From: JAGVGT01 sp963807225 | Lineage (GTDB): Bacteria > Desulfobacterota > Desulfobulbia > Desulfobulbales > JAGXFP01 | Assembly: GCA_963807225.1 (NCBI GenBank) | Contig: CAWEAD010000013.1 | Location: forward strand, 1-64,000 | DNA: 64,000 nt | Direction of reading: 5' to 3' | Shown here: piece by piece, positions 8,692-17,892 of the stretch | Position numbering within the stretch: position 1 is the first letter of the stretch | Layout of the letters: each line of letters starts with the position of its first letter | Translations under genes and position numbers: made by a program | The notes under the pieces: generated by a model | What the model was told of the DNA's origin: nothing | Database searches by the model: none | The model's input: the letters and a program-made list of their open reading frames with translations, nothing else

Positions 8692-9574
8692 ATGAAAAAC
8701 AATTCCGCGACCGTAATAATCCCTACTTTAAATAGGGTCAAAACTGCCATTAATACTCTTTCGAAACTTGAAAGCCAAACGTCAAATCAATTTGATGTAA
8801 TTGTCGTAGACCAATCAGACCAGATCGATTCAGGTCTGAAAGATTACAAATCTGAAAAATATAGATACAAATATATACATGAAAATATTAAAAATCTGCC
8901 AAACGCTAGAAACATCGGTGCTGAACATGCAAATGGCGACATTTTAATATTTATTGATGATGATGTTATTCCTAATGACGACTACATAGCATCTTATATA
9001 AATGTTTTCAGTAAAAACAATGAGTTTTCGATCATAGGCGGGAAGATAAAAGAAGACAATAGCCTGGTGATGATAAACAAGCCGTCGATAATTGGCGGAA
9101 AAATATCTTGTTACGGTAAAACACAAAAAAATTTCATGGCGGATGTAGCTGGCGAATGTGACTGGGTAGTTGGATGTAATTTTGCGGTAAAAAGGAGTTG
9201 GTTTATTGATGTTGGTGGTTTTGACACAAATTACATAGGAAATGCAATTCTTGAAGACGCTGATTTTTGTTTTAATATAAAAAGGAAGGGTGGAGTCGTT
9301 ATGTATTCCCCTGAACCTTACCTACATCATCTTCGAGAATCATCAGGTGGCACACGGAATGACAACAAACACATGAGTATGTTTTATCGTTCACATAATA
9401 CGGTGTATTTTTTCAGAAAAGTATCGAAGTAGAATGCAACTACCCATTGTTTTCTTATATCTCTTCCTGGTCAGCATCAAAGATTGGGCTCGTGGCATTC
9501 TACCTTTCCGCGGGATATTCACCGGATTTGCGGGATTCTCTGCAGGATTAAGAACCGAGATAAGAAAATTCTGA
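8692..9574 (+). CDS. GT2-family glycosyltransferase, AT-rich, C-terminal frameshift
   Basis: A GT2 enzyme with ATVIIPTLNR, FDVIVVDQSD, NLPNARNIGAEHANGDILIF and the metal motif FIDDDVIP, then LEDADFCFNIKRKGG. The uninterrupted frame stops at 9432, but removing one A from the A4 run just before it restores a frame reading RMQLPIVFLYLFLVSIKDW and on to TGA 9572-9574, a hydrophobic/basic tail usual for this family. The gene therefore probably encodes ~294 residues with a one-base homopolymer insertion. Base composition is strongly AT-rich compared with its GC-rich neighbours, suggesting horizontal transfer. Product role: sugar transfer to a surface glycan; specificity unknown. Confidence 0.75.
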
Positions 9575-9634
9575 ATTTGCTAATTTCCGGGTCGACCTTG
9601 GATAACCTGGTACTACTTTAGGACTCTTCACCTC

Positions 9635-10041
9635 ATGAGACTATCCGGTTTTGCCCAGGGAAGAGACAATAACTTTAACCTGATCCGTATCATCGCCGCT
9701 TTTACAGTGCTGATAAGCCATTGCTTTGTATTAGACTTCGACATTGCTAACGGCGACCCTCTGCACGAGATTGTCGGCATATCTTTGGGCTTAGTTGCGG
9801 TCGATGTTTTTTTTATTGCAAGTGGTTTTCTGGTTACCGCCAGCCTCCTGAAAGAAAAAGCGCATTCGAATTCGTGTGGGCCAGGGTTTTGAGGATTTTC
9901 CCGGGACTTATCGTTATGCTGCTTCTGACCGTTCTTGGGCTTGGCTTATTCTTTACTTCGGTGCCGTGGTCCTCATATCTGGCGGATGGCAAGACATATG
10001 CCGAGTTGAAACAGTTCCGGGGAGCAGAGAATATTTCTTGA
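9635..10041 (+). pseudogene. Acyltransferase-3 (OafA/YrhL-like) N-terminal fragment
   Basis: The frame begins NNFNLIRIIAAFTVLISHCFV, the first membrane helix of acyltransferase-3 proteins with the family's conserved His, then LGLVAVDVFFIASGFLV. It shifts near 9866-9872 and continues in another frame (WARVLRIFPGLIVMLLLTVL), stopping at 10039-10041. Only about 135 of the usual 350-650 residues exist. The 3' side is replaced abruptly by a duplicated piece of a glycosyltransferase gene (from ~10028). So the gene is truncated by a rearrangement, not only by a frameshift. The intact enzyme would acylate a surface sugar. Confidence 0.8.
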
Positions 10042-10489
10042 AAGAGTCAGGAAGCTCAGGCGACAGAGTTGCTTTAATCGGTCCCATCCTGCCATTCCTG
10101 GGCGGGATCGCCCACCATACAACCATGCTGCATCGGGCGCTATCGGGTATAACCGAGCATCTGACCATTTCCTTCACCCGCCAGTATCCCGCCCTGATCT
10201 TCCCCGGAGAGAGCGACCGCGATCCGGCCTATGGAGGCTACAGGGAGTCCGGTGTCGAATACCTGATCGATTCCCTCAATCCGCTGACCTGGCGGCGGGC
10301 CGTGCTACGTATCCTCGACTTTCGAGTTGACATTGTCGTACTGCCCTGGTGGACGGTATACTGGGCCTTCTGTTTCGGTTACCTGTCCCGGTCGTTGCGG
10401 CGGCACGGGCTGCGGGTGGTATTCTTTTGCCACAACGTAGTGGAGCATGAGTCGGCGGGCTGGAAATCCCGACTCACCGGCTGGGCCAT
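10028..10489 (+). repeat. Direct repeat copy A (duplicated 5' part of a glycosyltransferase)
   Basis: About 460 bp closely match 15706-16171 in the same orientation; shared residue runs such as ITEHLTISFTRQYPALIFPG (TEH onward in both copies) and VVFFCHNVVEHESAGWK are nearly identical. The left junction lies in an acyltransferase fragment and the right junction where the copies diverge after the codons for GWK-RLT-W. No transposase or terminal inverted repeat flanks it. Confidence 0.85.
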
Positions 10490-10517
10490 GCCGACCGAAA
10501 AGGGCACTACCGGATAA
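10038..10517 (+). pseudogene. Truncated duplicate of the glycosyltransferase at 15801
   Basis: From a TTG at 10038 the frame reads KESGSSGDRVALIGPILPF then GGIAHHTTMLHRAL, the N-terminal nucleotide-fold and glycine loop of a GT4-type enzyme. It matches the gene at 15801 for about 150 residues, then departs into unrelated codons (AMPTEKGTTG) and stops at 10517. The C-terminal donor-binding half is absent, so it should not be active. It shows what the correct N-terminus of the downstream full-length copy looks like. It is a product of segmental duplication within the cluster. Confidence 0.8.
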
Positions 10518-10525
10518 ACTTACGT

Positions 10526-11542
10526 ATGCCAGAGAAAAACAAGAACTACCTCATCTTCATATTGAAAAGCCTGGCCATCCTTCTGGTGGTGATCGGCCAC
10601 AGCATTCCCGGCAACACCATCGCCGAGAATGCCCCCGCCCTGATTGTCGTCAGGAATGTGATCTATGCGTTTCATATGCCCTTGTTCATGGCGGTTTCCG
10701 GTTACCTCTACGCGGCATACACCATCAAAAACAGCCGCAAGTATCCGACAATCGGCTCATTCTATGCCGACCGAAGCAAAAAGCTTCTCGTCCCCTACCT
10801 GGTTCTCGGGCTATGCGGATTCTTGCTGAAGGGGGTGGCCGCCAGATACTCCTTTCGGCCCTATGACTTTTCGATCTCTTTTTACCTGAACGGCCTACTG
10901 AGACCTATGGAATCGGCGGTGCAGATGTATTGGTACGTATTGACCCTTTTTACAATCTTTCTGTTCCATCCATTGCTTCGTGCGATATTTCTCAAAAACA
11001 ATCCACTATTAAATGTGTCGTCGCAGTTCTGCTTCTTCAGCTCTACGCCAGCGATATCATGCATACAACGTTTCTGAATCTGAGCGGATTGGACGAATAT
11101 TTCGTTTTTTTCTTCCTCGGAGGGCTTGCTGCCCGTATACCAACCGAACGGTTGCAAGAAATAGGCAAAATCAGGATACATCGCACTCTCTGGCATCGTC
11201 TTTTTTGGGCTGTACGTTTTTACCCCGGCCAACAACCCTTATTCCCATTTTTTGGTTTCCCTGTCGGGCATTATTTTATTCTCGATAGTGGCTTCTTGGA
11301 TGGCTAATCGGGAGACTGCCCTCTTGCAGCCGCTTTATCCTTATACTTTTTCCATCTATCTACTTTCCTGGTTCGTGCAGAATCCTATCCGAATTTTATA
11401 TCAAATCGAACTACTCCCATATGCCGCCACCATATTACTCATGATAGTTTTGGGGACCATTGTTCCTATGCTGATCGCTTATTTTATACGCCAAAAGTGG
11501 CCCAAGCTGGCATATCATCGTAGGACAATAAGACGTTACTAG
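10526..11542 (+). pseudogene. Acyltransferase-3 (fucose 4-O-acetylase-like), two frameshifts
   Basis: The ATG at 10526 begins a membrane acyltransferase: YLIFILKSLAILLVVIGHSI (helix 1 with the conserved His), then FHMPLFMAVSGYLY and DRSKKLLVPYLVLG. The frame shifts near 11008 and again near 11165. The successive frames carry on the family pattern: LGGLAARIPTERLQ, then VFFGLYVFTPANNPYSHF, then SIYLLSWFVQNPIR, ending at 11542. Joined length is about 338 residues with around ten membrane segments, normal for fucose-4-O-acetylase-like proteins. As sequenced it is broken; whether that is decay or indel error is open. It would acetylate a glycan precursor. Confidence 0.75.
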
Positions 11543-11546
11543 CCAT

Positions 11547-12523
11547 CTATTTCACATCCGTTGTCGTACCCTTTTCGCTATCGCTCCCTAATTCGGCCCT
11601 TTTGACCCGTTCCAATGTCATTTCCAGCAGTTGCCGGTTGTGGGAGATGAGATCGGCCACCAGCCCGACCAGATAGGCGATGAAGCCCATGCTGAGCAAG
11701 ACGCCGCCGAGAATAAGTGACTGGATATGCCCTTCGCCGGAACCCTTTAAATAGAAATACATAAACCGGAAAATCGGCAGCAGGCCGCCTACCGTCAGCA
11801 CCGTACCGATGTAAAAAAAGACCCGCAGGGGCTGGTACATGGCGTACATGCGGATCATGTTGCGAGAGCTGGTAGCCGATGAACTTGGGGATACTTTTGA
11901 ACAACCGGGACTCGCGGGTCACCGGATTGGTATCAATGGGGACATGGGCCACGGCCATTTGCTTCTTGCCGGCCTGGATCAGCATCTCGATGGTGTAGCT
12001 GAAGGTGGAAATGATGTTCAGGCGGATGGCAGCCTTCCTGGAGATGGCCCGAAAGCCGCTCACCGCATCGGGCACCCGGACACCGCTTAATTTGCGGACG
12101 ACGCCGCTGCCGAGCCATTGCAGGAATTTTTTCAAGGGCGAGAAATGCTCGATCCGGGAAGTCTGCCGGTCGCCGATGACGATTTCGGCCTGTGTGGTCA
12201 AGGATCGGCTGGATCAGCTTGGGGATATCCTTGCCGGCATACTGGTTGTCGCCGTCCGTATTGACGATGATATCGGCGCCGAGGCGCAGGCATTCGTCCA
12301 GGCCGTGGCGGAAGGTCCTGGCCAGACCCTGGTTGATGGTATTGCTGACGATATGATCGACCCCGATTGCTCTGGCCGTCTCTACGGTTCTGTCCGTACT
12401 GCCGTCATCGATAACCAGAATCTCAACGGTATCGATGCCGGCAATCTGTCGAGGGATATCCGCCACGGTCTGGGGCAGGGTCTCTTCTTCGTTGTAGCAG
12501 GGGATCTGGACGATCAGTTTCAT
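11547..12523 (-). CDS. GT2 dolichyl-phosphate-mannose-synthase-like glycosyltransferase, two frameshifts
   Basis: The start at 12523 gives MKLIVQIPCYNEEETLP, then EILVIDDGSTDRT and ADIIVNTDGDNQY (metal-binding NTDGDNQY), as in polyprenyl-phosphate hexose synthases. Frame changes occur near 12200 and near 11870. The later frames give QAEIVIGDRQT, DAVSGFRAISR, then two C-terminal membrane helices (FFYIGTVLTVGGLLPIF and LILGGVLLSMGFIAYLVG). The whole is about 325 residues, matching the family. It would load a sugar onto a polyprenyl phosphate for flipping and use by membrane glycosyltransferases such as the neighbour upstream on the same strand, only 16 bp away. Confidence 0.8.
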
Positions 12524-12539
12524 CCGATTTATCCGTTTA

Positions 12540-14556
12540 TCAGCTTGTTTTTGCAAACGGACCAATATCAAAGACGATGGTGTTGCCATCGTTATACAGA
12601 ATCTTACTGGCGGGGAGCAATTCGGTCAGGATCTGGATAAAATTTCTCTGCAGACCACCGAGTTGGGCTTCAGGCTTTATGCCGTACCCTTGATATTCCC
12701 AGATGAAATATCGGATTCCGCGCTGCCTGGAAAAATCGTCGCATTGCCCGTGACACCCTCCGCCAACGGCATGACCAGCAAATGGGTTCGAAAAGCCATA
12801 TTCGGAGGTCGGAAAAATTTGATTGCGGTTGAAATCGAAATACATCGGCAGTGCCACCCAGGCAAAGATAGGTGCGCCCGCCGGCACCAGGTTCTGGAGC
12901 TGAATCATTCTACTTCCGGCCTCATTGCTCAAGGCATATGCGTTATAATCCATATAACGCGGGTTATAGGCAAGGGGAAAGGAAATAAGCGTACCATAGT
13001 TCTCCGCCCGTCTCGATCCGTTCCACAAAAGTCTGGCGAAACATTCCGGTAACCGTCGAGAAGGCAAATCAGCAAAAACCCACTCAGGGCAAGTGGGATC
13101 ATATAAGGCTGGGCCTTTTCCCTCCTGAGCCGAACACCTTCCCCCCAAAGCCAGCCGGCCAGCATTACCGCCAAGGGTGCCGCCCCGATTAACAATCGGG
13201 CAGGAATAGCGGATAACCTGATCGGCTCTGAATGAAACCAGTTTCTAATAGCAGAAATAATTGACGATGACACTGATCATCAGCACCAGCAGGGGAAGCA
13301 ATAGGCTGGTTTTCCGTTTGTCTCTCCGCGCCAGACGACCCAGCCGGCAATGGCCAGAGCCACAAACAATATTATGTCAATATAGAGAAAATCCCTGAAG
13401 TTATTCCCCCAAAACAAATTCGCTTTATTGAAAACAATTGTGCAAGTACGAGCTTCTTTATTGGTTAAGCTAACACCGCCGCCGCTGGAGCTGCCGAAGC
13501 TTGGATACTGGATACCTTCAATAATATAGTGAATTTTTTGGATATACCGGTCCAGATGAACGGTGATCCAGGGAAGCAGCAGGGCAAGGAGACCACGGCG
13601 CTAGTGAAATAGGCCAGGAGCACCTGTTTTCTTTCTCTGATCAGCAGCAATGATCCGGCCAGTCCGGTAACCCAGAAGAGCGGCGTTACAAAAACATATG
13701 TGGTCTTAAGGCTAAGCAGAGCGGCAAAGAACAGGGAACATGGCACGGCGGCGCGAATTGTCCCGGCTGAATCCGCTGCGGCCAGGGACTCGGTCAGCAA
13801 CAGCGTTCCATAGGTCAACCCCAGCAGCATGAGTGTTCCGGAATAAATTGATGAGACATTGACGTACTGCGGGTTGATAAAGAGGGCAAGAACACAGGCT
13901 ACGAGAATGAAAACAATATGTACCCCGAATTTTTCTCCGATTTCCCGTAGAAGCCCCAGAACCAGGATCAGGCAAATGATGGCGTCAAAAGCATTGATAT
14001 CGGCTATGGAACTGAAGGAGAGAAACATGCCATGCATGAAAGACTGGGCCCCCAGGCTGGAAAACCCGATATGATCGAAAGGGATTGCCACCCAGGCTGC
14101 CGGTCTGCAGCATCCTGACCGGCCACATGAGATAAAGGTGGAAATCATCATGGAAATTAAAAGAACGGCTTGGTAGCAAGGCCTGCACCAAAAAGAACAA
14201 TACCACCAGGATGAAGGTGAGGAAAACCAGGTTCCCGCCGGTCTTCCAGGCAGACGGCTCTGGAGTTTGCCCGGTTGCCCGACTGCCATCTTTATGGGCC
14301 GTGAATGATCGGTAAGCAAAGAAAATGGCCAGCCCCAAACCAACCGCCAGCAAGACAAGGAGAACCGGCGGCTTGGCCAGGTAAAAGGCATTGAGTATGC
14401 CACCGACCGCGATCAGTCCGGCAATGCCTAAAGCTGCGGGTAGGCCTAACCCGGAAGACCGTCGCCGTAGGACCACTTGTTGACCAGGCTTCCCCAGCCA
14501 TAGAGCGAAGCCATAAAAAGCAGTACTTCCGATACCGAAACTAAAAAATGCGCCAT
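12540..14556 (-). pseudogene. Large polytopic membrane protein, at least five frameshifts
   Basis: From the ATG at 14554-14556 (MAHFLVSVSEVLLFMASLYG, then WGSLVNKWSYGDGLPG) the coding signal moves among all three minus frames down to 12540. Pieces include LGLPAALGIAGLIAVGGILN, SRSFNFHDDFHLYLMWPVRM, ADINAFDAIICLILVLGLL, LSLKTTYVFVTPLFW and YGTLISFPLAYNPRYMDYNA. The joined length is about 670 residues with many membrane helices and a soluble C-terminal part, similar in arrangement to membrane proteins found with lipid-linked sugar glycosyltransferases. I cannot name the family with confidence. Its stop lies 16 bp before the GT2 start, so the two are probably one operon. Confidence 0.65.
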
Positions 14557-14688
14557 CGAGCCTTTATACTCCGCGGGATAGAATCGCAAGTGGGGAAAAT
14601 GCCGTACTCCTGCCCAATCGGCTTTTATATCTGTCGATGCATTTGAAAGAAATACACCGCCACGGACAAAAACCGGATGCTTAGCTAG

Positions 14689-15368
14689 TTAGCATAAATC
14701 CGAATGAATTACTACTGTCGTTTGATGCGAAGCGGAACGCTTCAGATCTTCGGGATGCGGATGACGACTGATCATCAGTGAGCCGGAAAGAGCGAAGAAT
14801 AGAACCAGGGGATGAAGCCGAAATCCGGCCAGCTTGATCTGTCCGAACCAGAGGTTATCGTGCAAGGCCCCGAAGGAGGCGGCGACCCCAACAGCAGGAC
14901 CAGGAAGAGAGAGGTCGGAATCGGAGTTCCTTCAAAATACTTGACCTTGTCGCCTCCCTCGGACAAAGTCTCAGCGGTAACGTTGTAGCGGGCCAGACGC
15001 GAGACTCCGCAGGCGACGAAATAGGCCAGGACGATGCGATCATACAAGCCCTGCATCCCGCAGCCGTAAGCGATAATCGCCGGGGCGACACCGAAGGAAA
15101 TAACGTCGGCCAGGGAGTCGAGTTCCCGGCCCATCAGTGAAGCCTTCTGCCGCCAGCGGGCAATGCGACCGTCCAGAACGTCGAAGACCAGGGCGGCGAA
15201 GACCAATCCGCAGGCGAAGTAAACATGCATGATCCCGTCGGTCTGCAGATAGGTCATGGTGGAGAAGATTGCCCCGATTCCGCAGACCGCGTTGGCCAGA
15301 GTAAACCAGTCGGCCAGATGGAACTCCCGAATCATCGCCAAGGGCCTGGTTGTGCGATCTATCGTCAT
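14689..15368 (-). CDS. pssA: CDP-diacylglycerol--serine O-phosphatidyltransferase, frameshift near C-terminus
   Basis: A CDP-alcohol phosphotransferase that would join CDP-diacylglycerol and serine into phosphatidylserine in the inner membrane. The signature DGRIARWRQKASLMGRELD plus SLAD (D-G-x2-A-R-x8-G-x3-D-x3-D) is complete near residue 65. Membrane helices surround it (FTLANAVCGIGAIFSTM, VYFACGLVFAALVFDVL). The uninterrupted frame stops at 14775, but after a GGGG run near 14890 the neighbouring frame reads ASFGALHDNLWFGQIKLAGF and LVLFFALSGSLMISR, the expected family C-terminus, to a TAA at 14689. One base change therefore restores the protein of ~226 residues. The gene is usually essential, so an indel error is likely. 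It sits oddly inside the glycan cluster. Confidence 0.85.
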
Positions 15369-15705
15369 CGGTAACCGATCTCCATGCGGATTCGTGAAAC
15401 GGTTCGGGATAAGGATGCGTCATGGGCCTGGTGAACCAAGCCACCATTCCGACATTATACAACAAAATTCAACTCAAGCAAAAGCAGCTTCATCCGACCT
15501 CGCCGCAGCCGTGGATCTTGTCACAGTAGGTCACTGTACATCTTCATTTAGGATATAAATAGTACTTTTTGAACACAATAGCCTGTTGCAATGGTTGGGT
15601 TTATTGCCTACCATTCGCCCATTAATACCGGCATAATTCATCGGCCGACAGCGGCTGGAAATTAAAAACCAGTGAAGCGGTATTTGAACAACCAATGAAA
15701 TCAGG

Positions 15706-16171
15706 GAATAATTCGTGAAAGAGCCGGGAAGACCTGCGCCAGAGTTGCCTTAATCGGCCCGATCCTGCCATTCCGAGGCGGGATCGCCCAACATACCACC
15801 ATGTTGCACCGAGCCTTGCCGGAGTTAACCGAACATCTGACCATTTCCTTCACCCGTCAGTACCCGGCCCTGATCTTCCCCGGCGAGAGTGATCGTGATC
15901 CGGCCTTTGCCGGCTACCTGGAGCCCGGCGTCGAATACCTGATCGATTCCCTTAATCCCCTAACTTGGCGGCGGGCGGTGCGCCGCGTCCTGGACTTCAA
16001 GGCTGACATCGTGGTTCTGCCCTGGTGGACGGTGTATTGGGCCATCTGTTTCGGCTATCTGTCCCGGGCTTTGCGGCGACAAGGCCTGACTGTGGTGTTT
16101 TTTTGCCACAACGTGGTGGAGCACGAATCGGCTGGTTGGAAGACCCGACTCACCCGTTGGGTGCTGGGACA
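15706..16171 (+). repeat. Direct repeat copy B (5' part of the full-length glycosyltransferase)
   Basis: This copy matches 10028-10489 in the same orientation and lies ~5.7 kb downstream. In copy B one base is missing relative to copy A in the first 30 nt after the GTG at 15715, which puts that start out of frame with the rest of the gene. Recombination between the copies would delete the acyltransferase, GT2, membrane-protein and pssA genes between them. Confidence 0.85.
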
Positions 16172-16826
16172 AGGTAGTCGTTTTGTGGTGCATACCAGTG
16201 AGGACGCGGCTAACCTCCGACATTTGCTTCCCGGCGCCGAGGTGCGGGTCCATATGCATCCCGTCTATAACCAGTTTCCGGTCGCCAAGAATCTATGGCC
16301 GAAACGCGGAGCCTTGGAGTTGCTCTTTTACGGTTTTGTGCGTCCTTATAAGGGCTTGGATTTGCTCATCGAAGCCATGGTGCAAACAGCCGACAACGTA
16401 TATCTTACTATCGCCGGGGAGTTCTGGGACGGCGAAAAGCAGATCCGTGAGCAAATCCAGGCCCTGGGCTTGAGTGAGCGGGTTGAACTGCGCCCTCGTT
16501 ATCACACCGATGTTGAGACGGCGGAGTTGTTCACCCGTAGCGACCTAGTGGTCCTGCCCTACCGTAGCGCCACCGGCTCCGGCGTGGTATCGGTGGCCTA
16601 TCATTACGACAAGCCGGTTATCGCCACCCGGGTGGGCGGGTTTCTCGATGTGGTGCTTGACGGCCGGACCGGCAAGATGGTTGAGCCCGAGGATATCGAG
16701 GGGCTGGCCGAGGCCATCAACAGCATGACCAGAATTGGAGCCGAAGCCATGGTTCCGGCAATCCGGGCCCTGAAAGGAAAAATGACCTGGACTTCCCTGG
16801 CCGCCACTCTGCTTGATGTAGACTAG
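15801..16826 (+). CDS. GT4-family glycosyltransferase
   Basis: A GT-B enzyme with VVFFCHNVVEHESAGWK, FVVHTSEDAANLR, LELLFYGFVRPYKGLDLLIE, then YRSATGSGVVSVAYHYDKPV and ATRVGGFLDVV, the donor-binding site. The ATG at 15801 gives 341 residues, but upstream codons in the same frame still read RVALIGPILPFRGGIAQHTT, the first strand and glycine loop needed for activity and present in copy A. The real start is probably the GTG at 15715, put out of frame by a one-base deletion near 15735-15745. A partial duplicate lies at 10038-10517. Role: sugar transfer in the surface-glycan pathway. Confidence 0.8.
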   Translation: MLHRALPELTEHLTISFTRQYPALIFPGESDRDPAFAGYLEPGVEYLIDSLNPLTWRRAVRRVLDFKADIVVLPWWTVYWAICFGYLSRALRRQGLTVVFFCHNVVEHESAGWKTRLTRWVLGQGSRFVVHTSEDAANLRHLLPGAEVRVHMHPVYNQFPVAKNLWPKRGALELLFYGFVRPYKGLDLLIEAMVQTADNVYLTIAGEFWDGEKQIREQIQALGLSERVELRPRYHTDVETAELFTRSDLVVLPYRSATGSGVVSVAYHYDKPVIATRVGGFLDVVLDGRTGKMVEPEDIEGLAEAINSMTRIGAEAMVPAIRALKGKMTWTSLAATLLDVD

Positions 16827-17287
16827 AAGTCATGGCAGTTTCCGAGCGGACAATCTGCCTGCCCGTTCCGGGACTTAGGCTCCGTGGATCAGTAAGCCGT
16901 AAACGATAAAACGACACAAGATTTTGCCTTGCCGTCGGCCAACCCGGAGTTCAATTAAAAGATTCCCGCCTCCCCCCTTTCAGTCACTCTACGTCCTCTT
17001 AGGAGAAAACAGAGCATGACTCAGAGGGTCATGGCGAGTCAAGACTCCTGATCACGCAGGAGACTTCATTCTCCGTCCTTTGCCGGCGCTTACCTGTGCT
17101 TTCGGTTTGCCCCCATTCTACCTGAAAAACAGCCCGCGGTTGTACGCCTACTTTTGTGCTTTTTCTCCCGGACTGGCACGTTGACATCCCAAAACCGCTA
17201 ATGATAAAAAATATTGAAAGGTTTTATCCGGGTTTTTCGAGGTCGGAAAAAGCCGGCTTCCATCCCCTGATTACGGCGGTGGTAGAA
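16827..17287 (+). other. 461-bp region without a recognised gene
   Basis: Lies between the glycosyltransferase and the triheme cytochrome. It contains a short imperfect repeat of TCATG/GGTCATGG near 17015-17035 and no recognised riboswitch or tRNA. The cytochrome promoter should lie in its 3' part, but no clear -35/-10 pair was found. Confidence 0.4.
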
Positions 17288-17677
17288 ATGAGAGATTACC
17301 CACGCAATTTCAGTCTGTTCATAGTGCTGCTTTTAGCTGGCGCCGCCATCCCCGCCTCGAGCTCCTCTTCGGAGCTCGACCCGATCTCAGCCGAATGCCT
17401 CACCTGTCATGACGGCTCCGGCGGACCGTATGCGAGATATTGCCTCCTGGAGCAAATGGGCAAGGGATGCGGCGGCCATATCGTCAGCGTCAGATACGCC
17501 GAGATTGCCGCCAGGGACAAGAAATTGCGCCCGGCAAAAAACCTCCGGGCTGATCTGCCCCTCTATGACGGAAAAATCACCTGCGTCACCTGCCACGGCA
17601 CCGAAGCGCACGAAGGCGTCCTGCTGATCATCGACAACACCGGCAGCGCCCTGTGTCGATCCTGCCATCTTAAATGA
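17288..17677 (+). CDS. Small triheme c-type cytochrome, exported
   Basis: The ATG at 17288 gives a 129-residue protein with a signal peptide (NFSLFIVLLLAGAAIPASSS) and three haem c attachment sites: CLTCH, CVTCH and CRSCH. Extra His residues (GCGGHIV, GTEAHEG) could serve as distal ligands. The spacing of single haem sites over ~95 residues recalls doubled-CxxCH electron-transfer proteins of dissimilatory bacteria. It would be matured in the periplasm by the Ccm or Ccs system. A longer upstream in-frame extension from 17156 lacks start support and would displace the signal peptide. It stands alone, with glycan genes on both sides, so its redox partner is unknown. Confidence 0.8.
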   Translation: MRDYPRNFSLFIVLLLAGAAIPASSSSSELDPISAECLTCHDGSGGPYARYCLLEQMGKGCGGHIVSVRYAEIAARDKKLRPAKNLRADLPLYDGKITCVTCHGTEAHEGVLLIIDNTGSALCRSCHLK

Positions 17678-17892
17678 TTGTCGCGCTTGCAGCACGGGGA
17701 AATAGCCTGGTCCGTGCCATTACGAAAAACCGGCAAGATAAAGATTGGAGTCTCCTGCGTAGCCTATCTGCTTCGTCGGAGAAGCGTTTATGCCCCTTCA
17801 GGGGTGCTCTCGCATGACGAAATTCCGGGTTTTCAAACTGATTGTTAGGTGCCAACACCCAATATCGCCGGAGTTGCAAGATCACGGCATAA

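Noticed and set aside
10028..16171. Composite transposon or IS-flanked block
   Set aside because: The repeats are pieces of a glycosyltransferase gene; no transposase, terminal inverted repeats or target-site duplications were seen.
16827..17287. A c-di-GMP (GEMM-type) riboswitch before the cytochrome gene
   Set aside because: I compared the region with the usual conserved core phrases and did not find them in order.
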